Source of the DNA: Pseudomonas yamanorum
Lineage (GTDB): Bacteria; Pseudomonadota; Gammaproteobacteria; Pseudomonadales; Pseudomonadaceae
Direction of reading: 5' to 3'
Assembly: GCF_900105735.1 (NCBI RefSeq)
Contig: NZ_LT629793.1
Span: 1,178,001 to 1,242,000 of the forward strand
Length of the DNA stretch: 64,000 nt
Made by a program: the position numbers and the translations under genes. The notes beneath the pieces were generated by a model that saw nothing but the letters and a program-made list of their open reading frames with translations, was not told the origin of the DNA and did no database searches. Shown here piece by piece: positions 8,195-18,811 of this stretch; the stretch's first letter is position 1, and the number at the start of each line of letters is the position of its first letter.

Positions 8195-8581
8195 GTGAAA
8201 TTTCATATTTCGTATTCGTCAACATCCACTAACAGCGCGACGGCCGCTTATACCTCTTTGGATAAGATCCCTCAGCAAGGGCTGCCCATACTAGCCTCCG
8301 AGCACCGACCCCGGATATTTTATAAGCTGCGGCGCCGCTATTCTGACACTGGTCATGCGCGATATGCGACGGTTGCTGGATCATCAGCGGCCTTTGTTGA
8401 GTATCAGAAATGCCTCCAAGCACGGTTATACAGCACGATTACTTCTACCGAAACGCACTCTCTACGGTCACTGAACAAAAGCCTAGCCTATATTGATATC
8501 AAACCGCGCGCGCCAGAACCGCACCAATACCAATACCCAGAGCGCATGATATTAAGTTCGCATGTATCGAGGCCCTCGTAG
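8195..8581 (+). CDS. Candidate HrpL-controlled type III effector (small, Ser-rich)
   Basis: 128 residues from a GTG at 8195 with GGAG 7 bases upstream, 39 bp after a perfect hrp box. The N terminus MKFHISYSSTSTNSATAAYT is very Ser/Thr-rich, contains no Asp or Glu in the first 22 residues and has Ile at position 5. These are features known for P. syringae effector secretion signals (Ser-rich first 50 residues, no acidic residues in the first 12). The rest is basic, with a run of Arg/Tyr (residues ~42-55) and no membrane segment. I recognise no family. The frame is also open upstream to 8147, but that overlaps the promoter. It could be a truncated effector or a chaperone; the promoter is the stronger part of the evidence. 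Confidence 0.55.
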   Translation: MKFHISYSSTSTNSATAAYTSLDKIPQQGLPILASEHRPRIFYKLRRRYSDTGHARYATVAGSSAAFVEYQKCLQARLYSTITSTETHSLRSLNKSLAYIDIKPRAPEPHQYQYPERMILSSHVSRPS

Positions 8582-9218
8582 AAGCAATTATTCAACTGAA
8601 GTCTTATTCAGCACTCAGCGCCCCAGTCAAATGTCGAAAAGATGCACGCTCTAAGTTAAATCTTCGAGGATGCCGCTGATATTACAGTCACCTGTAAACA
8701 CCTAGCGATTGGGTTGATCGATTGGCAGTTAAGATAAGATATACTTACCAGAATAATTAGCGCACCAGAGCAGAACCGATATCGGGATATTTACCTCAAA
8801 AATAGCTGCATAGAGTGCACTCATTTTATGAACGACCTCAACACCGCCCAGATTGTCTGTACCATACAGATGACACTGTCTATGTTGAAGGGAAAAAGCA
8901 TCGCTGCGTCGCTGTGAATACCTCTCAAATTTTCAACAGAGTTACAGAACCTAGACCATCTAAAATCGGTGTGCTTATCACACTCGGAAGTGCTCAGGGT
9001 TCGCCAAAAAAAGGCTCAATCAACACCGATTAAATCTGGCCGATAGCGGCTCGCACCAAAAAATCGACGACAACACTGATTTCCCCTTACTTTAATCACT
9101 CGATGGGAGTTCCTGGATTCTTTCGCTGCCTGCCTCCCGCTTTAAAAAGTACTTACTATTAACTCGGGCTGTGTTGCCCTCGGTTCCGCCAACCGTTAAA
9201 TCAACATGAAGGTGAATA
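8582..9218. other. Leader region before the large protease-motif gene
   Basis: No supported gene. Just before the next gene are two small hairpins (GGGC-TGTGTT-GCCC near 9168 and CGGTT-CCGCC-AACCG near 9184) and an AAGGTG ribosome site. No hrp box was found here, so the next gene is either transcribed from the hrp box at 8128 or has another promoter. Confidence 0.4.
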
Positions 9219-12200
9219 ATGTATCCAATCAACCCCCAGCCATCATTAGTCAACCCTTCGCCGGGATCTGGAACAGTCGTAAAAACATCACTGCTAACTC
9301 AGCCTCCCACGATCGATAACGAACCTGCCTGTTTTTCAAAAACAATCAGTAGTACGGCCTCAGATACTCCTGAGGTTGATTTAGAAAAAATGAAAATGTG
9401 GCCAAAAAGGATCAGCACTGTTAACGCAGTAGGTTTAACTGATATAGCCTCAAAGTATCCAGCCGAAGGAGAAAAACTCACAAAGTCACTTGATAAAACA
9501 TTATTAGTCTTGGATGCCGCAATAAAGAATCTTGCTAACGATAGCGACCCAAGTCCGACTGCAATCAAGAACCTGCTAGGGCAGAATACCCCTGAGGGCA
9601 TTAATACCAGTAAATCTGAATTGCTAGAAGTATTCAATAAAGTCAGGGAAGAAATCGGTCATCTGAAAAACAATTCTCTAACTAGGCTTTACCTAGTGAG
9701 CGGAAGGCATGTAGACGATACACTGGCCGCCGTAAAAGTTGATGACCCCGAAAAAAAAATGATTATTACCCATAGACTATTATCCTCATCCTCCATTAAT
9801 CAAATACAGACATTTATTCACGAAGCAGTCCATCTCGTTCGGCACTCCGATGATTATCGATACTCACCTCTTAAATATGACATCGACCTGACCGGCAGGA
9901 GAATTAACAGGGAAAATACAGAGAGAAGCCTAGATGACCAGCAGAACGTTCTGGCGGAAATGTATCGCAATCCTGAGCAGCAGTTTACAAGAAAAAATCT
10001 CGCGGATTTGAAAAAAGGAGGTGGCCCCAAAAGAAGCTATAGCAGTATGGCCAGGGAAGCCGGTGAGCGGCCCTGCTCAGGAACAAAAATCTGTGAACTC
10101 GCAAAAAACTCTGAGGGTTTCCGTCGCGCAATAGGACTCAATAACCCAGACTCAATTGCGGCCCTAGCGTCCGCATATGGACGTGACGTTTTACTCCACC
10201 ACGAGGGTGCAGTAGAGAAAGCGGACTTTCGAGCCTTAACCTCGGATAAAGAAACGGAGATTTATGAGGGGAGGAGTGCTGAGCGAGCTGCACGCCGTGC
10301 GTTACGTGAAGCAGAACATCAAGCGAGACTTATGGAACTGCAGCATATAACAGAGCGTGCCTCTCAGCAAATAGAAGATCCTGATAAAATGGATATCCAG
10401 ACCAAACGCTGGCTGGATTCCGTTATTACCGAAGAGCCACACTCTGACTACTCTGATCAAAACCTTTTACACCAAGAGTTCGCTCAGTTGTTTATACCCT
10501 GCGATCCAGACAATGACCTAGAAAACAATGAGCTCGATAAGCTGACACCCCAAATAATGGCAGAGCGTTTCTCTGATACAGCTTTGCTGAATCCTAGCTT
10601 TGTCAAACGCTATATACCTGATCAAGATGATACAGATGTTTATAGCGCAATCGAATTCCAGCGCTCTAGGGAAAATTTCCTACACACGCCTACCGTTAGT
10701 AACGCGCTAATACTAATCGAGCACCTTCAACACACCTCGCCGCCTATTCAACAAAGTACAATCACCGACCAGGCCCTGCTAAAGCAATTGGCCAAACTAA
10801 CATTGCTAAGCGATACATCCCGCGGACGCGGGTACGGTGCCGAGGCAGCAGAACCAATGCGCTATGTGGCCACCCTCACCCGCGACCTGCTGCGTCAAGG
10901 CCTCCTGAGCCCCGCCCGAACAGCCCAGCTGTGGTTTGGCCAAGCGGGCTGCCCGGCTCAAACCCTATTACCCGTGCGTCTGATCCCGGCCATCGCCCAG
11001 GCCAGTAAAGCCGTGTACGTCGAGCTGATGGCAGACGTGCTCGGTCACCCGAGCCTGTCCCAAGTACAATTACAGGCCATCGGTGCTGCGGTCAAAAATC
11101 ATCTACTGGCACTAAGTAAGATGCCGTTTCTGGGGACCCGGGATGCTCATCAGCGGCTGTTGAGCGAAATGGCCGACGCGGGTCTTCGAATCAGCAAACA
11201 CCGCAACTGGTTATTCGGCAGCCGTGTCACCGTTCATGCCACAGCACCGGTAAACATGCCATCGGCGCCAGCTAATTACCTGAATACGGTCGATATCGAC
11301 GCGTTGCACACCAGCCTTGGCTCGCACTTCGACCACTTACAGGCGCTGGACGCACGCGACTCAGCGGGAACCAGCGGAGTGAGCGCTCGTTGGCGGGCAT
11401 TGCAGCACGATAAGGAGATCCGGCGGCTAGACGCCAACTACAATCTCGAAGTCATCGGCGAGCGCCTCGAGAGTCAGAACCAATGGCTGGCCGACCGATC
11501 AAAGTTTCAGAAAAAAACCTATGCTCAAGAAATTCGCCATCAATTGGCCATAGATGAAGAACTGGCGAGCTTACACAGGCGCAATCGCGCTGAAGCATGG
11601 GACTTCCAGCGCATTCAGCTTATACAGGCCATCTTGGCCCCAGTGGCGGAAAAGGGTCAGGCGGGTAACCAGCTAAAAGCGATCGAGTCCCGCGCGCACC
11701 GGGAGAACACAGCACTCGGGTATTCCAGCGTCAGTTATGGTACTGACCGGGGACTACCCAGCACTTCCGAGCGTCTAGCCGTAAGTGATTCCGCGACAGT
11801 GGCAGGCAGCCTGACGCTGCCAAACAGCACCTTTACCCCCTCCTATGAGATTAGCGAGAAAAGCGTCGTGATCCAGGCACTCAACCGTCAGGGCCAACCC
11901 ATCCGTGTTGAGGTTCCGCCGCCACCAGTGCAGGGCCCGGGAATTATTGTCAATTATCACCGAGGCAGCAGCCCTTCGCCGTTGTTGTCAACAGCGCCCG
12001 GCGCCAGAGCACCGACACGGTATCAACCTCCGGTGATCGATGCGCTATACCACCATGAGCGCTCGGGCTTGCCGGTGATGACTTTGAAAAACGCGCGCGG
12101 GGACTCCTTCAGCGCAGCATCCTTTATGGGCTTTACTGTGCATGCCGATCAAGGCAAGCGCACTGTCACCTATAACCGCGTTGAGCCAGACATTCGAGCG

Positions 12201-12566
12201 CAGCAGCGGATACCGCAGCAGACACCGGCTCATTCGGCAACACTAGTACCTCCCGGACAAGATCGTGCGAACACCTCAAGCTCAAGTACGTGGGGACGCG
12301 ACGTAATGCAAATGGAACGCGAACAGGCGGTCATTGAACGTCGGATGCGTGAAAAGAATCACCTTGCTCAACAAACCCGTGAAACGCAGGTGCGGGAGGA
12401 ACAGCGGTACTACCAGCAGCAACGGCTTGCGCAGCGGGCTGAGCAGATGCTGATGACCATCCAGCACTCGCAGCTGCAAAAAGATGCGGTGCGGAATCAA
12501 CGAGTGACTCAGTTGCAAGGCTCAAGCGTATCCGAGCCCCCCGGGGCGCAGGGCAAGAGAGCGTAA
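9219..12566 (+). CDS. Large modular protein with an M35-like zinc-protease motif; candidate secreted effector or toxin
   Basis: 1115 residues. Ribosome site AAGGTG lies 7 bases before ATG. Residues 1-60 are Ser/Thr/Pro-rich with few acidic residues and no signal peptide. At ~203-220 there is HEAVHLVRHSDDYRYS, the HExxH zinc-protease motif followed by a D-D-Y motif, as in aspzincin (M35-type, deuterolysin / Lys-specific endopeptidase) domains; the later NPDSIAALA (~310) resembles their conserved NADSYA segment. Residues ~360-520 are acidic and helical. Residues ~530-1020 are unrecognised. Residues ~1020-1115 form a Gln/Arg/Glu-rich coiled coil. The first ~1.5 kb is visibly more AT-rich than the rest, as if an imported catalytic part was joined to a resident C-terminal part. 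Location between inverted IS remnants and near an hrp box suggests a type III substrate, but this is inference. No immunity gene follows. Confidence 0.62.
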   Translation: MYPINPQPSLVNPSPGSGTVVKTSLLTQPPTIDNEPACFSKTISSTASDTPEVDLEKMKMWPKRISTVNAVGLTDIASKYPAEGEKLTKSLDKTLLVLDAAIKNLANDSDPSPTAIKNLLGQNTPEGINTSKSELLEVFNKVREEIGHLKNNSLTRLYLVSGRHVDDTLAAVKVDDPEKKMIITHRLLSSSSINQIQTFIHEAVHLVRHSDDYRYSPLKYDIDLTGRRINRENTERSLDDQQNVLAEMYRNPEQQFTRKNLADLKKGGGPKRSYSSMAREAGERPCSGTKICELAKNSEGFRRAIGLNNPDSIAALASAYGRDVLLHHEGAVEKADFRALTSDKETEIYEGRSAERAARRALREAEHQARLMELQHITERASQQIEDPDKMDIQTKRWLDSVITEEPHSDYSDQNLLHQEFAQLFIPCDPDNDLENNELDKLTPQIMAERFSDTALLNPSFVKRYIPDQDDTDVYSAIEFQRSRENFLHTPTVSNALILIEHLQHTSPPIQQSTITDQALLKQLAKLTLLSDTSRGRGYGAEAAEPMRYVATLTRDLLRQGLLSPARTAQLWFGQAGCPAQTLLPVRLIPAIAQASKAVYVELMADVLGHPSLSQVQLQAIGAAVKNHLLALSKMPFLGTRDAHQRLLSEMADAGLRISKHRNWLFGSRVTVHATAPVNMPSAPANYLNTVDIDALHTSLGSHFDHLQALDARDSAGTSGVSARWRALQHDKEIRRLDANYNLEVIGERLESQNQWLADRSKFQKKTYAQEIRHQLAIDEELASLHRRNRAEAWDFQRIQLIQAILAPVAEKGQAGNQLKAIESRAHRENTALGYSSVSYGTDRGLPSTSERLAVSDSATVAGSLTLPNSTFTPSYEISEKSVVIQALNRQGQPIRVEVPPPPVQGPGIIVNYHRGSSPSPLLSTAPGARAPTRYQPPVIDALYHHERSGLPVMTLKNARGDSFSAASFMGFTVHADQGKRTVTYNRVEPDIRAQQRIPQQTPAHSATLVPPGQDRANTSSSSTWGRDVMQMEREQAVIERRMREKNHLAQQTRETQVREEQRYYQQQRLAQRAEQMLMTIQHSQLQKDAVRNQRVTQLQGSSVSEPPGAQGKRA

Positions 12567-13092
12567 CAAAAAGCCACGCATCTGACGCCGTCAGGCCTTG
12601 GCTGGAATGGACAGCGCGGAGCAAGGGTTGTATACCTTCTAAGCACGCCTTGGGGCTGTTACACATGCGCGCTACCAAAGGGCGCGCATCCTCGTGATTA
12701 TACGTGCGCAGGCTCCCCCGTGGGCGGCCTCTTAAACGGCACAGGTAATCCGCGCTGGCATTCCGATGCATGGCGATTTCTGCGCAGCAGTTGCTACCTT
12801 ACTGTTGCAATTGAAGCACATCAGCATAACCATCCTATGGCCCTTGGTTATTACTTGCACTAATGAGAATTCGCTATCGAATTTCAGAATCATATAACCA
12901 CCTATAGGCATCTGAAACGCTGTTTACACATAAAGCCCTTTTGCTGCCCGATCCCTAGTTAAAATATATGCATAGCTGGATTGAAGAACACCTCTGGTAC
13001 ATTTGAGCCACAACGGGACTGAGCTGCAGAGACAGAGACCACAAAATTTGCCGAAGGCAACAGCCTTTCCCGACGGGATCAACTGAAAGCGC
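12567..13092. other. No gene seen
   Basis: About 500 bp after the protease-motif gene; short open frames only, without ribosome sites or recognisable families. Confidence 0.4.
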
Positions 13093-14370
13093 TCAACGAA
13101 CCCAACATTCAAAGCTTTCAACTGATGTCGCTGTTGCGCTCCCGTTACTCAGGAGCCCATCCGCCATGATCGGTTTTGACCTCTGGTATAACCGCCCTCA
13201 TCAGGTTTTGACGCCGCGATTCGTGGCCTGATTCGGTATATCCAGGGCATGATTTCGATGCCTGAAGATCGTCCCGACGACCTTATGCTGCTCAAGCAAT
13301 AGCTCGCGCAGATGCTAGTTTAGCGCGAAATTAATAAAGGCCGAATTGATCATCTGGAAGAAAAAATGCGCTATTCGCCAGCGTTTGCTTGGACGCAGTG
13401 TCCGAGCAAACAGCTGATCCTGCTATGCCTTTGTTGGCCTTTGCAACGAAGCAGGAAGCGTCGCCGAAACCATCAACGAAGACGCTGATAAGCGTCGTCG
13501 CTCCCTTCAGCGCCGTGCTAGCGCAAGCCATTGCCAGCCTATTTGCCTCGTATCGAAGCCATCCACGAACTGGCTGAACATGACCTGACCTGCATCAGCA
13601 TCTGCGGCTGCCACAAATAAGCCATTGGCGAGGAGATCATCGATCAGTTTGAAATCATGTCCATGCAAGTCCGGGTGATCAAACACGTTCGTACAGTGAG
13701 CAATACAAGCCACGGCTGAGTTTAATGCGCGATAGCCTGTAATACTTTTTGTTTACTCCGCGAGCCGAGCGAGGTCGGGCCTATCGTTCAATTGATGGCT
13801 GCCGTGGTGATGTGATGACCACTGATTACGCTGGATATAACGCGCTGGGCGCTCAGTCAGGAGTTGAGCTCCTAGGATACTGGACTCATGTTCGTCGCAA
13901 GTTCGCTATAGTTCAGAAAATGCAGCCCAAAGGCAAGATGGGGCGCGAAATCGCATTGAAACATCAACAAGTTTATAGCACCGAACGCGACCCGAAGAGA
14001 TGCGGTGATGCAGAAACTAAATCCGTTCATCACGGAAGCCTGCCAGTACTAGCGCTATTGAAAAGCCGGATCGAAAAGATGCAGCCACAGGATACCGCCT
14101 AGAACGCACCGCGCAATACTATGGGCCGGATCCGGACGAGAACCGCTTGGAGCGCATGGAGCATATGTTTCGTAAATACATCGGTGTCCAGATAGTACTG
14201 CACAGGGCAAGATCCAAGAGCCGATTCTTCCTGACGACGATCGGCAAACAGAGTGGCATTGAGCGTGAGCTAAAGAGGTCAGCTAGCGACTTATCAGTTG
14301 TCAGAAAGAGCCAGGATATCCTGTCCCAGTTGAAAAATTGGCTGAATGAGTGTGTGTGTGTGTGTGAAAC
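13093..14370 (+). mobile_element. Remnant of an IS66-type element, plus strand
   Basis: Reads an IS66-type TnpC in pieces: the N terminus (ISMPEDRPDDLMLLKQ then in-frame stops), a middle part that changes frame near 13500 (LPRIEAIHELAEHDL, a zinc-finger-like ICGCHK, VIKHVRTV), then after an internal deletion GDVMTTDYAGYNALGAQ and THVRRKF (13800-13920), with a weaker tail to about 14370. About 600 bp of its 5' half (to ~13700) is the inverted counterpart of ~7262-7905. Not functional. Confidence 0.75.
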
Positions 14371-14380
14371 GCAATCCTAA

Positions 14381-15842
14381 TTGACGCCGCAACGCGTGCA
14401 GGGAAAGACGGCTTTATATGTAGATATAACTGGAGTTGCTTGGAGGGCTCCATAGACGCTGTTTTTTACCGATCGATAACAACGCTGCCGATGGAGCGCT
14501 CGATTTATAATAGTCCGTAGGATTGATCTGTTTAGCGATATATCAAAAGGCGACACCGCCAATGCACAGATCGATAGCCTTACAAGATCGCAAGGATTAA
14601 GCAAGGACCCAAGCCCATATGTGGTTACGACACGTATTTGAACGATTGCCGCAAGCTTATCGGTTGACGCTTACAAAGCGCTGTTGCCGCAGAGCTGATC
14701 ACAGGAGATACTACGATAAACGCCAACTTTGTCCCACGCGTATTGAAAAGAGAAACTAAAGAAATCCTCAGAACAAAAGCGCTGCAGCAGGCATAGATCT
14801 ATCACTATTACATCTCAAGAAAACATACTCACCCACGCGATGCCACATGAACTGTGCAATTATTCTACCCTTACGCACAACAGGCCAGCTTTCCTAAAAG
14901 CCCATCTCTTACAAAATTTATTGGTCGCCATAAACGAACGATATCGAGCCATCTTATCTGGATCTTCAGCGTGTAGGATTACAGTTTACGCTGAAAATTA
15001 ATCTCTGCGCACTCAAAATGCATACTCCAAAACATGTAAATAAAACCGGTTAATTTACTTGAAAAAATCAAAAATAAAGTTGAATATATTGACCAGCGCA
15101 CGCTACAAAGGACTAACGATTATATTGCGACCCCTTTCTTCTGGAAGATGAACATACACTATCAGAATATATCATGGACTCAAATGCAATATTAGAAATG
15201 ACGATCCGCATCTGAAATACAGAAAGCCAAAGTAGGCAGCAATGCATACTGATCCGGATTATATTTAACCAAATAAAAGCTTCTTAAAACACCTCCACCA
15301 TTCAGAAAAATCATCCAAGCGACTGGATATCGCACTGCCTCTGAAGATAACAAACCAATATTCATATTTTAAAAACCAACTTCACAGGTGATTTTATGAT
15401 CCAAAGCAGCCGGGCAAACAAGGTGAATTTTAACACCCAAAGTATAGCCATCAACTTCCATGATTACGGCTTAGACAGCCCATAAAATTCATTCTTATCC
15501 TTATTTCTACTCCCTACGTATTTTGGTAAACGCGCCCTACCCACCCTCTGCAGATTGGCTGGACTATGTTTATTAAAGCCCTCTTTATTGATTAAGGCAG
15601 CATTCACCTTTAGCTGGAATGAAGCTCTTTGTGCTGACGCTGAACCCGCAGATTCAAGCCAAAATTATTGATACCAGCAAAATCCGATTCAACTTTATTT
15701 TCAGCTCACTTTGATATTCAGCGAGCAGTACCCGTAAGTAGGTGAGGAGAGAGGATGATTGATCCGCACTGTTGTGATTGAGCCAAAAACAAGAGGCCGT
15801 ATGTAAATTACGTGGAGTTTTCCCTGACAAGTCAACCCCTTC
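14381..15842. other. AT-rich stretch without a supported gene
   Basis: About 1.4 kb, visibly AT-rich (especially 14800-15500), with only short frames lacking ribosome sites. A (GT)n tract at ~14348-14365 precedes it. It separates the IS remnant from the end of the type I secretion operon. Confidence 0.4.
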
Positions 15843-17567
15843 TTATACACCCCGCAACCAACCTGCTAGCACCCCCGCTCCAGCATACTGCCGCAAGATC
15901 GCTTGGTAACCATCAAAGCGATTCGTGACTTCACTCACCCGGTTGCCGTAGTGATCGCTCTCGGCAGACAGCACGTCCAGCAAAGTACGTTTTCCCAAGT
16001 GATACCATTGCTCGTAAAAAGCCACGCGAATCCCGTCGGACTCCCCGGTCAGGTCGCGATAGAGTTCAGCACGCTCGAGAAATGTCTTGGCCTCGTGGTT
16101 GGCTGTTCGGATGCGGTACTCCAGATCCAACCGCTGCTGCTCAACCTCATGTCGACTGGCTTCGGCTCGCTGTAATGCCGCCCGTTCAGACGCTCGTGTC
16201 GAACCACCACGGAAGACGCCCCACGTGACGGCCAGATGGGTTTCCCATGGCTGCTCTTGCCCCAACGCGTCCTCAGCCGTGGATTTGCTCACCACCCAGT
16301 TTAGCTGGGGCAGCGAGGCGGAACGCACGACTTTTGCCTGGTACTCTGCAGACTCTGTCTGAGCTTTAGCCTGGCTGATTATCGGGTGATCCTCGGTCAA
16401 GGACAGCAGATGATCGAGATTCGCCAAGCGGATATTCCACTCTTTAGTACGAGGTATCATGATCGGCCGCTGACCCACAAGTTTACGTAGGTTTATTTCC
16501 GCGTCCTTGGCCCGGGTGTCGGCTGAGTCCCGTGCTGCTTGAGCTTGCAGCAGACGGGCCTTGGCTTGGGTCAATTCACTGGAACGCCCTTTATCCACCG
16601 CAACGATGCCGGCCAGCATCTTCACCAATTCATCCATGCGATTTACGTATTGCTGGCTGATGTCGAAAATTATTCGTTGCTTGCCCAGCTCAACCAAAGT
16701 ATTGGTCACTTCAAAGGCTGAATTTTCCAGTTCTGCCTCAATAGCTGCCGTGGCCGCCGTAGCGAGATGACCGCGGCTTTCGATTGTGTTACGGATCCTG
16801 CCCCAGTCGTAGACGGGCGTGACAACATTAAGATTGATTCCGCTACGGGTTTCCTCGCCATTTTCGGATCCGGAGCCGAATTTCTTTGAGCCTGCCGTTG
16901 TGCCGAGGTCGACTTGGGGAAACCGCTGGCCCTTGGCTTCGTCGATGTCGGCATTGGCAGCCGCCAGTTCCGCGTGTGCGCGCTGCACCTTTGGGCTGCG
17001 CTCGGCGGCTGCCTGGACGGCACGGTGGAATATCCCCCTTAGCTCCGATTCCGAAGGGCCTGAGACATAACCTTGCCTGCCAGCCAGTCGCGCCGTGACA
17101 GCAAGCGCTGAAACTCCGGGTACCGCTGCTGAACGAGTCATTGGCGCTGAAGTCGAAACGGGGCTCGATTTAGCCGGAGAACCCTCCATAACCAAGCGAC
17201 TGTCTACGCGTATTGGCTTCGCACGTGAGGGAGAGACACTTACGGCGTCTGGGTCTGCGATCTTCGAAAACTCCAATATGCCGCTCCCCGACCTCGCCGT
17301 CTTGACAACTTTGGCATTGGGTTGCGACTTTGTTTTCGGCATCGACGGTTGTTGCGTTGCAGCAGGCATGGCCCCAATGGTTCCCGCTGACTGCTGCGGC
17401 TCAGTTTTCGCATGCGCAACAAATTCCAGTAATTCTTCAGCAGTCACGCTCTCCGAAGCGCTGACCGACAAGCACAGCAATAACGCACCCAACAAAGCTA
17501 AACGATTACACGGGGCAAACAGATTCTGAGCCCGCACCTCACGCTGCAGGAATTGATTGGTAGTCAT
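15843..17567 (-). CDS. TolC-family outer-membrane channel of the type I secretion system
   Basis: 574 residues. TolC/LapE/AggA-type channels form the outer-membrane exit of ABC-HlyD exporters. Seen: an N-terminal signal-like segment (LALLGALLLCLSVSASES, ~22-40), a long Ser/Pro/Lys-rich linker to ~170 that makes it longer than typical (~450), then the outer-membrane efflux repeats: AHAELAAANADIDEAKGQRFPQ (~203) and QAKVVRSASLPQLNWV (~408), the paired helical hairpins of TolC. It is last in the operon, 2 bp after the HlyD stop, so co-translation is likely. Together with the ABC and HlyD genes it forms a complete exporter for the neighbouring adhesin. Confidence 0.92.
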   Translation of the reverse strand: MTTNQFLQREVRAQNLFAPCNRLALLGALLLCLSVSASESVTAEELLEFVAHAKTEPQQSAGTIGAMPAATQQPSMPKTKSQPNAKVVKTARSGSGILEFSKIADPDAVSVSPSRAKPIRVDSRLVMEGSPAKSSPVSTSAPMTRSAAVPGVSALAVTARLAGRQGYVSGPSESELRGIFHRAVQAAAERSPKVQRAHAELAAANADIDEAKGQRFPQVDLGTTAGSKKFGSGSENGEETRSGINLNVVTPVYDWGRIRNTIESRGHLATAATAAIEAELENSAFEVTNTLVELGKQRIIFDISQQYVNRMDELVKMLAGIVAVDKGRSSELTQAKARLLQAQAARDSADTRAKDAEINLRKLVGQRPIMIPRTKEWNIRLANLDHLLSLTEDHPIISQAKAQTESAEYQAKVVRSASLPQLNWVVSKSTAEDALGQEQPWETHLAVTWGVFRGGSTRASERAALQRAEASRHEVEQQRLDLEYRIRTANHEAKTFLERAELYRDLTGESDGIRVAFYEQWYHLGKRTLLDVLSAESDHYGNRVSEVTNRFDGYQAILRQYAGAGVLAGWLRGV

Positions 17568-17569
17568 GA

Positions 17570-18811
17570 TTAACGCTCCCGAAACGCTTCGCGAGCCTTG
17601 AGCACTGGCTTGAGCAAATAATCTAGGATGGACTTTTCACCCGTGCGGATTTCAACCGACGCAACCATCCCCGGAATGATCGGTAGCGATTTCCCGCCTG
17701 CCGTCAGCTCGCTGGTGTGAGTCAACACCAGTACACGGTAATATGTGTCGTCGGGACGGCCCGCTGCCGCTTTCTGATCATCTTTCAAAGTGTCCGGGCT
17801 GATGTGTTCAACCGTGCCCTTCAAGCCACCGTAAATGGCATAGTCATATGCGGTGATTTTTACCGTTGCCGGTAAGCCGGGGCGCAAGAACGCTACATCG
17901 GAGGGGCGGATTTTACCCTCGACCAACAGCTGTTCTTCAAGCGGCACGATCTCAAGAATGTGCTCGCCAGGTTGAATAACACCGCCAATGGTGCTAACTC
18001 GCACGTTTTTAACCGTGCCGCGTACAGGGGCCGTGATGGTTGTGCGATCACGGATGTCGGCACGACCCACAAGGTTTTCGCTGACCTGCGAAAGCTCCAG
18101 CTCCAACTTCGCCAGTTCGGAACTGGCCTCAGCCTGGAACTTGTTGATGCGCTCGACAATTTGCGACTTAATATCATTGGCAGAACGCTTAATGCGCAAC
18201 AGCTCCACTTCCGACATCAGCCCCTTTGCCGCTAACGGTTCGGACAAGCGGATTTCGCGGGAAGACAATGCATAACTGCGTTCCAGCGCGCTGACGCTGT
18301 CATTGAGTGAACGCTTGCGTGATTCATAGGCACGCACTTCCTGTGCCATGACCACTGGATCCTGCCTGACCATCTCCTCGAACTCCAGCGGTTGCTGGTA
18401 AGCCTCGGAGCGCAAACGGGTAATGGCGGCCTTCAGGCCGATCACCTTTGAAAGCACCTCCCGATAGCTGGATTCAGCACGGGTGGCGTCGATTTTCAAC
18501 AGTACCTCACCCTTCTCTACGATCGCGCCTTCGCGCACGTTCATCTCAGAGAGGATCCCTCCTTCCAGGCTTTGGATCACCTGTTCGCGGCTCAATGAAA
18601 TGATCTTGGCTTCGCCCAATGTGATCTCTTCGACGCGCGCAAAACTGGCCCATACCACACCAATGATCAGCACCACCGCAATCAGGTAGATAACCAGTTT
18701 GGAACCGGGGGTGGTTTGAGACAGCAGCGATTCCTTCACGTCATTCATGAACGCGGCATCGCCGGGTTCCAGGCTAGCCCTGGCACTTTTACCCCAATAT
18801 TGCCATATCAC
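17570..18811 (-). CDS. HlyD-family periplasmic adaptor of the type I secretion system
   Basis: 413 residues. HlyD/LapC-type adaptors connect the inner-membrane ABC exporter with the TolC channel. Seen: one transmembrane helix (residues ~39-58, LVIYLIAVVLIIGVVWASFA), the biotinyl-lipoyl-like halves before and after a long coiled coil (~100-240), and the C-terminal HlyD signature region (RVSTIGGVIQPGEHILEIVP, ~270-290). The GTG start overlaps the stop of the ABC gene (GTGA) and has GGAGG 7 bases upstream, so translation is coupled. Length is in the usual range. Confidence 0.95.
   Translation of the reverse strand: MIWQYWGKSARASLEPGDAAFMNDVKESLLSQTTPGSKLVIYLIAVVLIIGVVWASFARVEEITLGEAKIISLSREQVIQSLEGGILSEMNVREGAIVEKGEVLLKIDATRAESSYREVLSKVIGLKAAITRLRSEAYQQPLEFEEMVRQDPVVMAQEVRAYESRKRSLNDSVSALERSYALSSREIRLSEPLAAKGLMSEVELLRIKRSANDIKSQIVERINKFQAEASSELAKLELELSQVSENLVGRADIRDRTTITAPVRGTVKNVRVSTIGGVIQPGEHILEIVPLEEQLLVEGKIRPSDVAFLRPGLPATVKITAYDYAIYGGLKGTVEHISPDTLKDDQKAAAGRPDDTYYRVLVLTHTSELTAGGKSLPIIPGMVASVEIRTGEKSILDYLLKPVLKAREAFRER

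Noticed and set aside
14348..14365. (GT)n microsatellite as a phase-variation switch
   Set aside because: It lies in decayed IS sequence and not in the promoter or 5' end of any supported gene.
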